From NCBI RefSeq assembly GCF_001549985.1, contig NZ_LROZ01000019.1, positions 17,048 through 76,042 on the forward strand: a stretch of 58,995 nt of DNA, in the 5' to 3' direction. The translations under genes and the position numbers were made by a program. Below, piece after piece: positions 1 to 7,649 of the stretch (positions are counted from its first letter, which is position 1; every line of letters starts with the position of its first letter). Below the pieces are notes generated by a model. The model was not told the DNA's origin. It saw nothing but the letters and a program-made list of their open reading frames with translations, and searched no databases. Source of the stretch: Myroides odoratus (GTDB taxonomy: Bacteria; Bacteroidota; Bacteroidia; Flavobacteriales; Flavobacteriaceae).

Positions 1-160
1 ACGCAGTGTAGATTCATTGAACACCAAAACCAATATAAAATAGGTGAGATAGATGGTGAGGTTGGTGAGGTGGTGAAATCGAAACGCAGTGAAGATTCAT
101 CGAACACCAAAACAAATATAAAATAGGTGAGATAGATGGTGAGGTTGGTGAGGGGGTATC
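1..160. repeat. Two tandem copies of an intergenic repeat, third copy at 38775-38819
   Basis: Positions 6-50 and 89-133 are two 45-bp copies of one sequence (core CCAAAACCAATATAAAATAG in the first) followed by GGTGAGATAGATGGTGAGG. A third copy lies on the opposite strand at 38775-38819, next to another gene end. No ORF of coding character covers it. Function is unknown; it looks like a dispersed intergenic repeat family of this genome. Confidence 0.8.
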
Positions 161-420
161 GATCTCTTAGATCCTCACGAAGCACACCCCTCGAAAATTG
201 ACTTCTCTCTCTTTTCCATCTTGTATTTGCTTTCCTTGGAGATTGCTAGAACAATACTTGGACTTTCCTTCGACAAAACCATCTTTTTCCCTAGGAAACT
301 CCAAGCATTCTCCAAGGAGTGTCGAAGGAAAGCTAAAGAAGAGTTGTTTTTGAAGTTGCAAAAATTTTCGATTAAAGAAAATTTGTTTTCAATCAGAAAT
401 TTCTGATCCCATAAATTCTT
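161..420. other. Non-coding stretch with interleaved inverted repeats
   Basis: CCTTGGAGA (234-242) is complementary to TCTCCAAGG (309-317), and CTTTCCTTCGACA (263-275) is complementary to TGTCGAAGGAAAG (320-332). The order A-B-A'-B' cannot fold as two nested hairpins but could form a pseudoknot, or be two overlapping repeat units. The short ORFs on both strands here have no coding character. Function unknown. Confidence 0.55.
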
Positions 421-485
421 TTTGATTCACTCTTAATCAAGAAAATATCCAGTTACTTGACAAATTGCCATTTGCCACTATAGTT

Positions 486-615
486 TTTCATCCTCTACCC
501 CCTTACCAATTTCTCACCTCCTCACCTCACCCTAAAAAAGCACCTCACAATTTCACTCCCTCTCACCTCCTCACCTCCTCACCCCAAAAAAACAACCCAC
601 AATTTCACACCGCTA
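486..615. repeat. CTCACC-rich low-complexity tract
   Basis: Repeated TCACCTCCTCACC-type units separated by AAAAAAn runs lie just past the fabF stop codon. A very similar tract lies at 38845-38940. The ORF reading through it (465-653) is low-complexity Pro/His/Ser and is not credible as a protein. Confidence 0.6.
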
Positions 616-620
616 ACCGC

Positions 621-1868
621 TTATTCAGCAAATCGCTTAAAAATCACACTTGAGGTATGTCCACCGAAACCAAAGGTATTATTCATAGCGACCTCTACTG
701 TTTTATGTTGCGCTACCTGAGGAGTTAAATTTAATGCACTACTAATAGCAGGATCTAGGGAGGTCAGATTAATTGTTGGAGGTATAATTCCTTCTGTTAT
801 ACTCTTGATACACAAGATAGATTCAATCGCTCCAGCTGCACCTAATAAATGTCCTGTCATGGATTTGGTTGCACTAATATTCAATTGAGCTAAGTTGTCC
901 TTAAACAAGTGCTCAATAGCCTTGCATTCGCTAATATCTCCCACAGGTGTAGAAGTAGCATGAGCATTGATATAATCAACTGCGGCAGTTGTTAATTTAG
1001 CATCCTCCAAAGCTTGCTGCATCGCGGCAATCGCGCCTTCTCCTTCGGGATGTGTTGCAGCCACGTGATACGCGTCGGATGCAGATCCGTAGCCCACTAG
1101 TTCGCAATAAATTTTAGCGCCTCTCTTTTGAGCGTGTTCTAATTCTTCTAATAATAAAATACCTGCCCCTTCTCCTGCAACAAATCCTGTTCGATTGGCA
1201 TCAAAAGGACGAGAAGCTTGAGCGGGATTTTCATTTGCTGTCGACAACGCCTTCATTGCATTAAATCCGGCAATCGCAGATTGACAGATACTCGCTTCCG
1301 TTCCTCCTGCTAAGATGGCATCCGCTCTTCCTAGGCGAATAGCATCAAAAGCACTACCTATTGCGTTATTCGCAGCCGCACAAGCTGAGGCAACCGCATA
1401 GCTAATTCCCTTTAAACCAAAGCGAATGGAAATTTGACCTGCAGCCATGTTGGAAATCATTTTAGTAATAAAAAAAGGATTGAATTTAGGTTGACTGGTC
1501 TCTTTTCCAAAATTCAAAATCTCTTCTTCTAAGGTTTCTAATCCTCCAATTCCCGTAGCAATAATTGCGCCTATGCGATGGCGATTCACGGTATCCCAAT
1601 TCAATTGAGCATCTGCTAGACATTCCTCACTAGCTGCAATTGCATATTGAGTGAATAAATCCATCTTTCGGGCTTCGGGTTTTGTAAAGTAATCTAAAGG
1701 ATCAAATCCTTTCACTTCACAAGCAAATTTAGTCTTGAAGTTGGCAGCATCAAAATGAGTAATAGCTGCGGCTCCACTCTGTCCTTGAATGGCATTATTC
1801 CAAAAAGTATCTACATTATTTCCTAAAGGGGTGATTGCACCTAGACCTGTTATAACAACTCTCTTCAT
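621..1868 (-). CDS. fabF: Beta-ketoacyl-ACP synthase II-type (KAS II, FabF-like)
   Basis: A 415-residue condensing enzyme of the FabF family, which elongates acyl-ACP with malonyl-ACP in fatty-acid or related synthesis in the cytoplasm. Visible catalytic residues are the nucleophile Cys163 (SACAAANNAIG), His303 (NAHATSTPVGD) and His340 (SMTGHLLGAAGA), the Cys-His-His triad of KAS II. The Gly-rich C-terminal FGFGGH motif is present and length is normal. Immediately upstream is a TetR gene, with an operator-like palindrome only 18 bp before the fabF ATG. A local TetR switch is unusual for a housekeeping fabF, so this may be an accessory ketosynthase. No other fatty-acid genes adjoin it in the window. 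Confidence 0.9.
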   Translation of the reverse strand: MKRVVITGLGAITPLGNNVDTFWNNAIQGQSGAAAITHFDAANFKTKFACEVKGFDPLDYFTKPEARKMDLFTQYAIAASEECLADAQLNWDTVNRHRIGAIIATGIGGLETLEEEILNFGKETSQPKFNPFFITKMISNMAAGQISIRFGLKGISYAVASACAAANNAIGSAFDAIRLGRADAILAGGTEASICQSAIAGFNAMKALSTANENPAQASRPFDANRTGFVAGEGAGILLLEELEHAQKRGAKIYCELVGYGSASDAYHVAATHPEGEGAIAAMQQALEDAKLTTAAVDYINAHATSTPVGDISECKAIEHLFKDNLAQLNISATKSMTGHLLGAAGAIESILCIKSITEGIIPPTINLTSLDPAISSALNLTPQVAQHKTVEVAMNNTFGFGGHTSSVIFKRFAE

Positions 1869-1885
1869 ATTTTTTGTTTTTTATA

Positions 1886-1901
1886 CTTACTAATAAGTAA
1901 G
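1886..1901. promoter_or_regulatory. Probable TetR operator upstream of fabF
   Basis: CTTACTAATAAGTAAG: arms CTTACT/AGTAAG around AATA. It matches 15 of 16 positions of the palindrome upstream of tetR (2538-2553) and lies between the tetR stop and the fabF start. Binding by the adjacent TetR protein is inferred. Confidence 0.7.
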
Positions 1902-1949
1902 TGGTAAGGTTAAAAAAAATTTATCTTATTTTTTAAATAAGGGAGTTCC

Positions 1950-2507
1950 TTATTTTAACTGTTCCAAAAGGGTATAGCAGTAGCCCTTATAATCCACGTA
2001 TTTATTTACTCTGGTTAATTGTAAACTAGCAACTAAACTAGATAGAAATAAGAATGCACGTTGTTGTTCTTCCTCTTTAAAATGAAAAACGCCTTGCTCT
2101 TTTCCTTCTTTTAATACACTAGTTAGCCAGTTGACAATTAAATCTACAATCTTAGTTACTTCGACTTGTGTTGTAGGAAATAAGGTATCAATATCCGTAG
2201 ATAAAGCTCCTACAATACAGAGTTTACGTTCTCTTTGGCTCTTAATATAAATCTTGATGAAGGTTTCAATTTTCTTGATTGGATCAAATTGCAAGGCTTC
2301 CATATTCGCTATCATTTCTTCAAAGCGCTGGATATTCGTTTTTACAATACTTGTTCCCAAATTCTCTTTACTCGCAAAATAATAGTGAATAGCCGCATTT
2401 TTAATTCCCAATGCAGTAGAAATATCTTGATAACTAAATCCGTTAAACCCTTTTGTCAAGATTAATTCTTCGCCTAATTCTAGTATACGTTCTCTTGTCC
2501 CCGACAT
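1950..2507 (-). CDS. TetR/AcrR family transcriptional regulator
   Basis: A 185-residue one-component repressor. The N-terminal helix-turn-helix is clear (about residues 5-50: RERILELGEELILTKGF, then SYQDISTALGIKNAAIHYYF, then KENLG), the standard TetR_N pattern. The remaining helical part would bind an unknown ligand and dimerise. It lies directly upstream of fabF on the same strand with an 81-bp gap. Near-identical palindromes sit upstream of tetR and of fabF, so autoregulation and control of fabF are likely. The ligand cannot be told from sequence; an acyl-type effector would suit the neighbour but is a guess. Confidence 0.9.
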   Translation of the reverse strand: MSGTRERILELGEELILTKGFNGFSYQDISTALGIKNAAIHYYFASKENLGTSIVKTNIQRFEEMIANMEALQFDPIKKIETFIKIYIKSQRERKLCIVGALSTDIDTLFPTTQVEVTKIVDLIVNWLTSVLKEGKEQGVFHFKEEEQQRAFLFLSSLVASLQLTRVNKYVDYKGYCYTLLEQLK

Positions 2508-2534
2508 ACATATCTATTTAATATCAGGACAATA

Positions 2535-2556
2535 TTACTTACTAATTAGTAAGTAA
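2535..2556. promoter_or_regulatory. Perfect 22-bp palindrome, probable TetR operator
   Basis: A perfect 22-bp inverted repeat with core CTTACTAATTAGTAAG (2538-2553), 28 bp upstream of the tetR start. The core recurs with one change upstream of fabF. Palindrome and position fit TetR autorepression. Confidence 0.75.
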
Positions 2557-2756
2557 ACAATTTTTTTAACTTTTTGTTTTTGAAGATGTCTCATCAAAAG
2601 AGATTCTCAATAAAGAAAATAACTTGTACCTACCCTTTGTTCAACTTTTCCTTATCACTATTAGAATTGAAGTACAGCAAGGGATTTCCTAGTGAAACGA
2701 CAATCAACTCAAAGAACAAATAACCCCTTGTTCTCCTTTAACATAGCACAAAAAAA

Positions 2757-2780
2757 AACAATCCTTTAAAAAGGATTGTT
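2757..2780 (-). terminator. Rho-independent terminator of the MscS-like gene
   Basis: Stem AACAATCCTTT / AAAGGATTGTT with a 2-nt loop and T-runs on both strands. It lies downstream of the leftward mscS-like gene. Confidence 0.8.
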
Positions 2781-2824
2781 TTTTTTTATTTTTACTAATC
2801 AACGATAAATAGTCACTGTCAATC

Positions 2825-2872
2825 GTTAACCATAAACTGTTAACCATAAACCGTTAACCGTTAACTGTAAAC
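2825..2872. repeat. 14-bp tandem repeat after the mscS-like stop codon
   Basis: Units GTTAACCATAAACT, GTTAACCATAAACC and GTTAACCGTTAACT, then GTAAAC, lie between the stop codon and the terminator. A related array in the opposite orientation is at 16061-16107, also just after a leftward stop codon. Confidence 0.65.
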
Positions 2873-4500
2873 TACGACTCCTTCACATATTTTGGTGGAA
2901 CTGTCGTGTGATTTCCATCTACGTTTCGGCTCACAATAAAATGAGGAGATGCCATTTCAATATTATTTTCTGCAAACACGTCTTGTGCATGCTGACGTAA
3001 ATCTGAATATATTTTAGCCGTTAATTTTGCTTCTTTGATGTACACATTGAGTTGATAGTCGACATAAAAATCCCTGAATTGATCTTGTAAAATAAATGGT
3101 TTTTGACGTTTCAATACGTGTTCTGTACGATTTGCTACTTCATATAACATTTCATGTACTTTTTGCCAGGGTACATCATATCCTACAGCGATTGTAGTGT
3201 GTAAAATTAAGCCGTGTTCTTTAGCGGACTGAGAATAATTCACCGTATGAGCCGACATGATGTTGGAGTTAGGTATAGTGATAATCTCATTTTTAGGTGT
3301 TTTGATACGCGTCACCAAAGGTGTTTTTTCCAATACATCTCCTGTATACTCTCCTAATTTAATACGATCTCCTATTTTAAATGGACGCATATAAGTAATC
3401 ACTAATCCTGCTACTAAATTTCCAATAACTGATGTCGATCCTAGTGAAACAACGATACCCGCAAATACCGAAACTCCTTTAAAAATCTCGGAATCTGAAT
3501 TAGGCAAATAGGGGAATATCAAAATGAACATAAAGATAAACATCAACGCACTGACGATATTATACGTTGGAAATGCCCAATCTGGATAAAATCCTTTTAA
3601 TGTAATTTTATTATTGGCTATTTTTTCTGCGAGTGAGCGAACAAACTTCTGTATATATCTAAAGATAAAAACAATCACTAAGATTGTGAATAACTTAGGC
3701 ATATACGACTTAATACTTCTTCCTACCGATTTCAGTGGTGACATCACATAATCCAACAATTGATCAGAAATGTGTTTCGTAAATGGAAACAGCTTGAAGA
3801 TAATCAGCAATCCAATGTACAAGAATATCAAGACAATAATGAATCGAATCACTTTAGCCATGGTAATTGTCGTAAGCATTGCACGATGATCGTCAATGAT
3901 TCCAAACATTCCCTTAATCCTCTTCCCGCGTTGTTTCCATATCATTACCTTCGCTCTTCTATAGCAATAGTAGATGTACTTGATGATAAATATTTCGGCG
4001 ACAATGATTCCAATTGTACCTGCTATTTGCAACAACAATTGTTGCCAGCTCATGCTGTGTTGTTGTACTTCTACCGTTTCAATAATTTGTTCTTTATAAA
4101 ACTGAGCAGCTTGGATTTTGGTTTTATTCTCTTGTGTTGCCTGAATTGTATCTACGCTCATTAAAATCTCATTCTCATACATCAAATTGAGGTAGTTTCC
4201 AGTATCGACAAGTTTAATTGAATCTCCCTCGAACAAATAATTATCCACTAAGGCTGCAATCTTATTTTCAATCGATTTAGCCCGTTGTTTCGAGGTAAAA
4301 GAACCAATATTTCCGTATACATTAAACAGCGTATCGTGCATGACAATAACGGGAGTTTTTTCTAAAACGATAAATTCAGGTTGCACCGCTGCAACTTTTT
4401 CTGGTGTGGTTGGTTTTTTATTCTTAGCCCATGAAGCACATCCGAAGAGGATTGTAGCAATTAAAACAAGAAGGCGAATATGCGACACATAATATTTCAT
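2872..4500 (-). CDS. MscS-family mechanosensitive ion channel
   Basis: A 542-residue inner-membrane channel that opens under membrane tension to release solutes on hypo-osmotic shock. A signal segment (1-22, with a possible lipobox LFGC at 18-21) leads to an exported N-terminal domain of about 125 residues. Membrane segments follow at about 155-178, 215-236, 268-288 and 314-335, and then the MscS pore helix (about 344-370, Gly/Ala/Ser-rich, FAGIVVSLGSTSVIGNLVAG). The beta domain starts at RPFKIGDRIKLGEYTGDV (372-389). It is longer than E. coli MscS (286 aa) because of the N-terminal part, as in larger MscS homologues. It is a single gene with its own terminator. Confidence 0.9.
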   Translation of the reverse strand: MKYYVSHIRLLVLIATILFGCASWAKNKKPTTPEKVAAVQPEFIVLEKTPVIVMHDTLFNVYGNIGSFTSKQRAKSIENKIAALVDNYLFEGDSIKLVDTGNYLNLMYENEILMSVDTIQATQENKTKIQAAQFYKEQIIETVEVQQHSMSWQQLLLQIAGTIGIIVAEIFIIKYIYYCYRRAKVMIWKQRGKRIKGMFGIIDDHRAMLTTITMAKVIRFIIVLIFLYIGLLIIFKLFPFTKHISDQLLDYVMSPLKSVGRSIKSYMPKLFTILVIVFIFRYIQKFVRSLAEKIANNKITLKGFYPDWAFPTYNIVSALMFIFMFILIFPYLPNSDSEIFKGVSVFAGIVVSLGSTSVIGNLVAGLVITYMRPFKIGDRIKLGEYTGDVLEKTPLVTRIKTPKNEIITIPNSNIMSAHTVNYSQSAKEHGLILHTTIAVGYDVPWQKVHEMLYEVANRTEHVLKRQKPFILQDQFRDFYVDYQLNVYIKEAKLTAKIYSDLRQHAQDVFAENNIEMASPHFIVSRNVDGNHTTVPPKYVKES

Positions 4501-4700
4501 ACGTAAAGAAGTTCTTAATATCCAAGCAAATTTAACTGAAAAATCCGAATATAAAACCTTATTTTACTTCTAAGGCGCAATACTTTTTTTATTTTTTAAC
4601 AATTAAATCCCACCGTTTTATTTTGTTTCGATTGTATTCTAAAATTTCTATTTCCTCCTCATAGACAAGCATTTATAAAACCCCTATTTCTAGGGATGCT

Positions 4701-6209
4701 ATGAAAAACGAAAATAAAGTACCTTCGTATCATCATTTCAATTGGGTTCTCATGCGTTTATCATTTCTATTACTTGGTATTTTTTCTTTTTTTAGTTGTT
4801 ATTCAACCAAAGAAAAGACAGTTGATGCGCAAACGAAGCAACAACTCTACCCTTACCTAACCAAAAACCAAACCTATATTTACGTTGATCGCGACTATAC
4901 CCCTATCATTTCAACAGCGTTTACCTCAGCAGGATTGTTTACTTCCACAGGTTATGCCGTTGTTGAAAACGACAAAGGAGAAACTGCTGTAATCAATACA
5001 GCGGGAAAACTAGTGGTTCCTTTTATGGCACGTTATGTTTCCCTACAAGTATTACAGGATCAATTAACTGTTGTATATACCCGAGAAACCTATACAAAAA
5101 ACTCTCGCTTTTGGGAATGGGAATGGAATATCTTTTCAGGATTAAAAACAGAAGTACAGCGTCAGAAATTTGAGGTTTACATCTTAGAAACCAACCAGGT
5201 TCTATTTGCAGAACAATTGAGTGACAAGGCTTCCCTTCCCACTTATGTCGACACAATCGATTCGGAGCACTTTATCTTTAACCAAACCCTGTATAAACGA
5301 AAAGGGCAGCGTTTGACTAAACAAAAAAGCAACATCATCCATTGGTTTGATACAAATAAAATTTTACAGCGCAATGGTGATCAATTTTCCATCCTTACTT
5401 TGGAAAACAAACAACAGACGCTTTCGAATTTGGAAGCCACTCAACAGGTTGTTTTTGAAGTGAACGGAGAAGAACTGCTCCTTACAGAAGTCAATAAGAG
5501 TCGTTATTATTCTGAAATTCCCGAAATATTATACCATCCCAAAACAAAAGAGTACCGAATCGAACCTTTATTCGAAAAGGTACTACCTCGAAAAATAAAA
5601 ATCCGAAATGAGGCAGATTTGGCCTACCTTCAAAAAGTAAGTTATATTAACTCGGTACCTGATTATCCTTATTTCATTCTTGGCGTGTTTGATTTTGGTC
5701 GTTGGGTATTTCAATGGAAATACCTGGCAGAAGATGGTACGTTACTAGATACGATTGATGCACCTGACTTTTTTGTTGTAGATGCGCTTTCAAGGGTACA
5801 ACGCCCTTATGCAACCGAGTTAATTTCAACCAATCAAATTCCAGCTCCTTGGTCTTTAGGTGCCCTAATGAAATACAAGGGATTTAATCATTTATTTAAA
5901 ATAACACTCAAACAAGAAGGACAAGACAATCGCTATGGTCTGTGGAACACCCAAACGAAACAATGGGAACTCCAGCCTGTTTATCGCGACTTTTATTGGC
6001 TAGATTCGGATCAAGGCTTATTAGCCTTAGCTCAAGAAGACAATCAATATGTGGTGTATAATTACTTAACCAAACAAAATACAATTCCTACTATATTTAA
6101 ATCCATCGACCCTTCGGGTTGGGTTACACAAGTAGATACAGCTGGAAAAGAAACTTCGTTTTACCTCGATTTTGCAGCAGCCAAAGCTTATATGGAAAAT
6201 CCAAAATAG
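4701..6209 (+). CDS. WG-repeat-like lipoprotein of unknown function
   Basis: A 502-residue predicted lipoprotein: hydrophobic segment 18-32, then the lipobox-like FFSC with Cys33. Met18 (position 4752) would give a more typical signal peptide and may be the true start. Several segments resemble WG-type beta repeats (GYAVVENDKGETAVINTAGK near residue 75; RYGLWNTQTKQWELQPVYRD near 415). The family role is not established; such repeats occur in many exported Bacteroidota proteins. Single gene between two terminators, neighbours give no clue. Confidence 0.6.
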   Translation: MKNENKVPSYHHFNWVLMRLSFLLLGIFSFFSCYSTKEKTVDAQTKQQLYPYLTKNQTYIYVDRDYTPIISTAFTSAGLFTSTGYAVVENDKGETAVINTAGKLVVPFMARYVSLQVLQDQLTVVYTRETYTKNSRFWEWEWNIFSGLKTEVQRQKFEVYILETNQVLFAEQLSDKASLPTYVDTIDSEHFIFNQTLYKRKGQRLTKQKSNIIHWFDTNKILQRNGDQFSILTLENKQQTLSNLEATQQVVFEVNGEELLLTEVNKSRYYSEIPEILYHPKTKEYRIEPLFEKVLPRKIKIRNEADLAYLQKVSYINSVPDYPYFILGVFDFGRWVFQWKYLAEDGTLLDTIDAPDFFVVDALSRVQRPYATELISTNQIPAPWSLGALMKYKGFNHLFKITLKQEGQDNRYGLWNTQTKQWELQPVYRDFYWLDSDQGLLALAQEDNQYVVYNYLTKQNTIPTIFKSIDPSGWVTQVDTAGKETSFYLDFAAAKAYMENPK

Positions 6210-6215
6210 AAAAAA

Positions 6216-6240
6216 AGCTTAAACATGATCTGTTTAAGCT
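6216..6240. terminator. Terminator between convergent genes
   Basis: Perfect 10-bp stem AGCTTAAACA / TGTTTAAGCT with a 5-nt loop directly after the 4701-6209 stop codon. A-run before and CTTTT after, so it may act in both directions. Confidence 0.75.
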
Positions 6241-6280
6241 CTTTTGGCTAACTAATTACAAATGAATAACAATAAATAAA

Positions 6281-7612
6281 TTATTTATACGAGTTGATTT
6301 TTACTACATTACCAACTGTTCCATCACCTAAATCTTTAATTTCTAACCCTTTTGCAAAGGTTGCAGTCGTTCTATTCAACAAGTAGACGTAAGACTTCGC
6401 TGCTGCAGTAATAGGTACAAATACCTCATCTCCTTCTACATAAGGCGTTCCGATTTCAGCAATTAACGCTGGATCTTCTAAACCGTTAATCCATTGGAAT
6501 TGTCCTGTTTTCGCATTAAATAAAGCTAGTTTATTTGCTGGTGCCATATTCCAAGATTGATCTGTATTCGCGAACATGTTCAAGATAAATTGGTCTTTCC
6601 CCACAGCATATACTTTGTATACTTTATGTCCTCCTGATTTTGCTTCTAAATCAAAATAGTATGAACGATCAAATTTCAACGTATTCTTGTCAAATTTCAA
6701 TACAGCTGAAGGTTTTGTAGAGAAGGCTCCTTTTTCTTGGCTAATCATCGCTGAAGGCGAGAACACATAAATATCACCACTCGCTCCTTTACCAATTGTA
6801 GATACACGGCTTGATCTGTAACGTGCAACAGCAAAGCTCATGCGATCGTCTTTTACAACATCTTCTAAGACTACTCTGTTTTCTGGTGCTTGTGACATAT
6901 CTAATTTAAAGATAGCCAACCAAGCTCTATCTCTAAAAGCAGAGGTATTATCTTGGTCGCTATTGGCAGTTATTTTAAATGGCTCAATAGCCATTACAAA
7001 ACGGTCATTTCCAATATCTTCTAATCCTGCAAAGTTTGCATATTCTCCTTGCTCTGCAATATTTTCTACATTGACAAATGAAGTAAATTCAATAGCCCCT
7101 GTAACTCCGTTAATAAAGTTAAATGCTTGTCCTTTTTTACCATTTTCTAATTCAATTCCCCCTGTTGTAGAGATCATAAAACGTCCGAATGGCTGAATAA
7201 ACTCCTCTCTATTTGGTAAATCTACTAAGGTATTTTCTTGTAAACGCAAGTCTTTGTTTAACATCCAACTTTGCATTCCAGAAGGATCTCCTTTTCTATA
7301 TTCAAAGACATACGCGCGTAAATCTTTAAACATATAGATATTTTTACCTAAGGCAGTTTTTCCGTTTCCTCTTACACTGATAGATCCTTCTTTTAGGTTA
7401 TCAACTTCCAGTAATAAATTTGTTTTTGAAGCACTTGCACCTAAGATATATTTCGTACCAATTAAATCTTCTGGACCTCTTTCTCCATCATCAATTATCT
7501 CATCATCATCTCCCCCTCCAGGTTTTGAATTATCATCACTTGAACAGCTTGTCAAAGTAAATGCACTAACTAAAAAAGCTAATACAACTGTAGATAGAAC
7601 TCTTTTTTTCAT
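6281..7612 (-). CDS. DUF4374-like lipoprotein next to a TonB receptor
   Basis: A 443-residue lipoprotein: signal 1-22, lipobox TLTSC with Cys23, then an acidic Gly/Asp-rich linker (SSDDNSKPGGGDDDEIIDD). The body is beta-rich with repeated hydrophobic strands, suggesting a propeller. I recognise it as DUF4374-like from memory of such proteins beside TonB receptors, so the family name is moderate confidence. It follows the receptor gene by 37 bp and is probably its surface partner, a SusD-like role for a siderophore, haem or metal ligand. No metal-binding motif stands out. Confidence 0.65.
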   Translation of the reverse strand: MKKRVLSTVVLAFLVSAFTLTSCSSDDNSKPGGGDDDEIIDDGERGPEDLIGTKYILGASASKTNLLLEVDNLKEGSISVRGNGKTALGKNIYMFKDLRAYVFEYRKGDPSGMQSWMLNKDLRLQENTLVDLPNREEFIQPFGRFMISTTGGIELENGKKGQAFNFINGVTGAIEFTSFVNVENIAEQGEYANFAGLEDIGNDRFVMAIEPFKITANSDQDNTSAFRDRAWLAIFKLDMSQAPENRVVLEDVVKDDRMSFAVARYRSSRVSTIGKGASGDIYVFSPSAMISQEKGAFSTKPSAVLKFDKNTLKFDRSYYFDLEAKSGGHKVYKVYAVGKDQFILNMFANTDQSWNMAPANKLALFNAKTGQFQWINGLEDPALIAEIGTPYVEGDEVFVPITAAAKSYVYLLNRTTATFAKGLEIKDLGDGTVGNVVKINSYK

Positions 7613-7649
7613 TTTAATTTGATATTATAGATTATTATTTTAGTTATTT

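Noticed and set aside
1..160. CRISPR array
   Set aside because: Only two copies, without uniform spacers, and a third copy far away on the other strand; no cas genes.
465..653. 62-codon ORF rich in Pro/His/Ser
   Set aside because: It is a translation of the CTCACC repeat tract and overlaps the fabF end.
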